Source: Azospirillum oleiclasticum | GTDB lineage: Bacteria > Pseudomonadota > Alphaproteobacteria > Azospirillales > Azospirillaceae | Length of the DNA stretch: 64,000 nt | Reading direction: 5' to 3' | Assembly (NCBI RefSeq): GCF_013423485.1 | Contig: NZ_JABFFR010000020.1 | Coordinates: 20,434-84,433, forward strand | Shown: positions 63,971 to 64,000 of the stretch, one piece after another | How the letters are laid out: each line of letters starts with the position of its first letter | Position numbering within the stretch: position 1 is the first letter of the stretch | Program-made: the position numbers and the translations under genes | Notes under the pieces: generated by a model | What the model saw: the letters and a program-made list of their open reading frames with translations, nothing else | What the model was told of the DNA's origin: nothing | Databases searched by the model: none

Positions 63971-64000
63971 TGGTTGCGGGGAGAGGATTTGAACCTCTGA
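63971..64000 (-). tRNA. 3' end of initiator tRNA-Met (truncated by the window edge)
   Basis: Read on the minus strand the sequence ends GGTTCAAATC, CTCTCCCCGCA and ACCA: a T-loop TTCAAAT, a T-stem AGAGG/CCTCT, an acceptor half CCCCGCA with unpaired A and an encoded CCA. The T-arm and acceptor match the initiator tRNA-Met of alphaproteobacteria. The anticodon is outside the window, so the identity is inferred from the 3' third. Confidence 0.8.

Overview
The window is GC-rich DNA (mostly well above 60% G+C). Its gene content is typical of an alphaproteobacterium of the Azospirillum/Rhodospirillales kind: a Cys-type PHA synthase, an FnrL-like regulator, universal stress proteins, and an initiator tRNA of the alphaproteobacterial form at the right edge. 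The genus is an inference from protein resemblance; no marker gene settles it.

Region 1 (about 1-7045) is an arsenic resistance locus. It starts inside the arsenate-linked GAPDH gene and continues with arsJ, a stand-alone arsR, an arsR-arsC gene fusion, acr3, arsH and an ArsO-like flavoprotein with a Cys-rich tail. Together these cover arsenate (as extruded 1-arseno-3-phosphoglycerate), arsenite (Acr3 efflux after ArsC reduction) and organoarsenicals (ArsH). After an IS110-like transposase scrap, region 2 (7464-17844) is a copper/silver resistance locus: small secreted proteins, a Spy/CpxP-like Met-rich chaperone, an RND adaptor and pump, a DUF411 CopG-like protein, a c-type cytochrome and a P1B copper ATPase with YHS and HMBD metal domains.

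Region 3 (18065-31615) holds two large sensor kinases, a Crp/Fnr regulator, a PAS protein, a small conserved protein and phaC. It also contains AT-rich stretches and several decayed genes, including a Lon-like AAA ATPase with a stop codon and frameshifts.

Region 4 (31844-60817) is a low-oxygen or energy-starvation survival cluster. It carries glycogen debranching enzyme, phosphoribosyltransferase, a periplasmic HtrA-like protease, universal stress proteins, Hsp20, nicotinate phosphoribosyltransferase, glucan phosphorylase, a second-type GroEL and PEP synthase. It also has an acetyl-CoA synthetase / pyruvate dehydrogenase / acyl carrier protein operon, a P2-type cation ATPase, two cytochromes c and an FnrL-like regulator.

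The most striking signal is a palindrome with consensus TTAACCYGGRTTAA. I find nine copies between 22680 and 59899. Eight of them lie 54-76 bp upstream of a start codon in this cluster. They look like one Crp/Fnr-family operator that ties the operons into a single regulon. Three copies have a convincing -10 element exactly 22 bp downstream, the geometry of a class II activator.

Region 5 (60818-64000) is accessory DNA. It has an unassigned protein, a frameshifted large serine recombinase, and the 3' end of an initiator tRNA-Met on the minus strand with its terminator, which probably marks the end of an integrated element.
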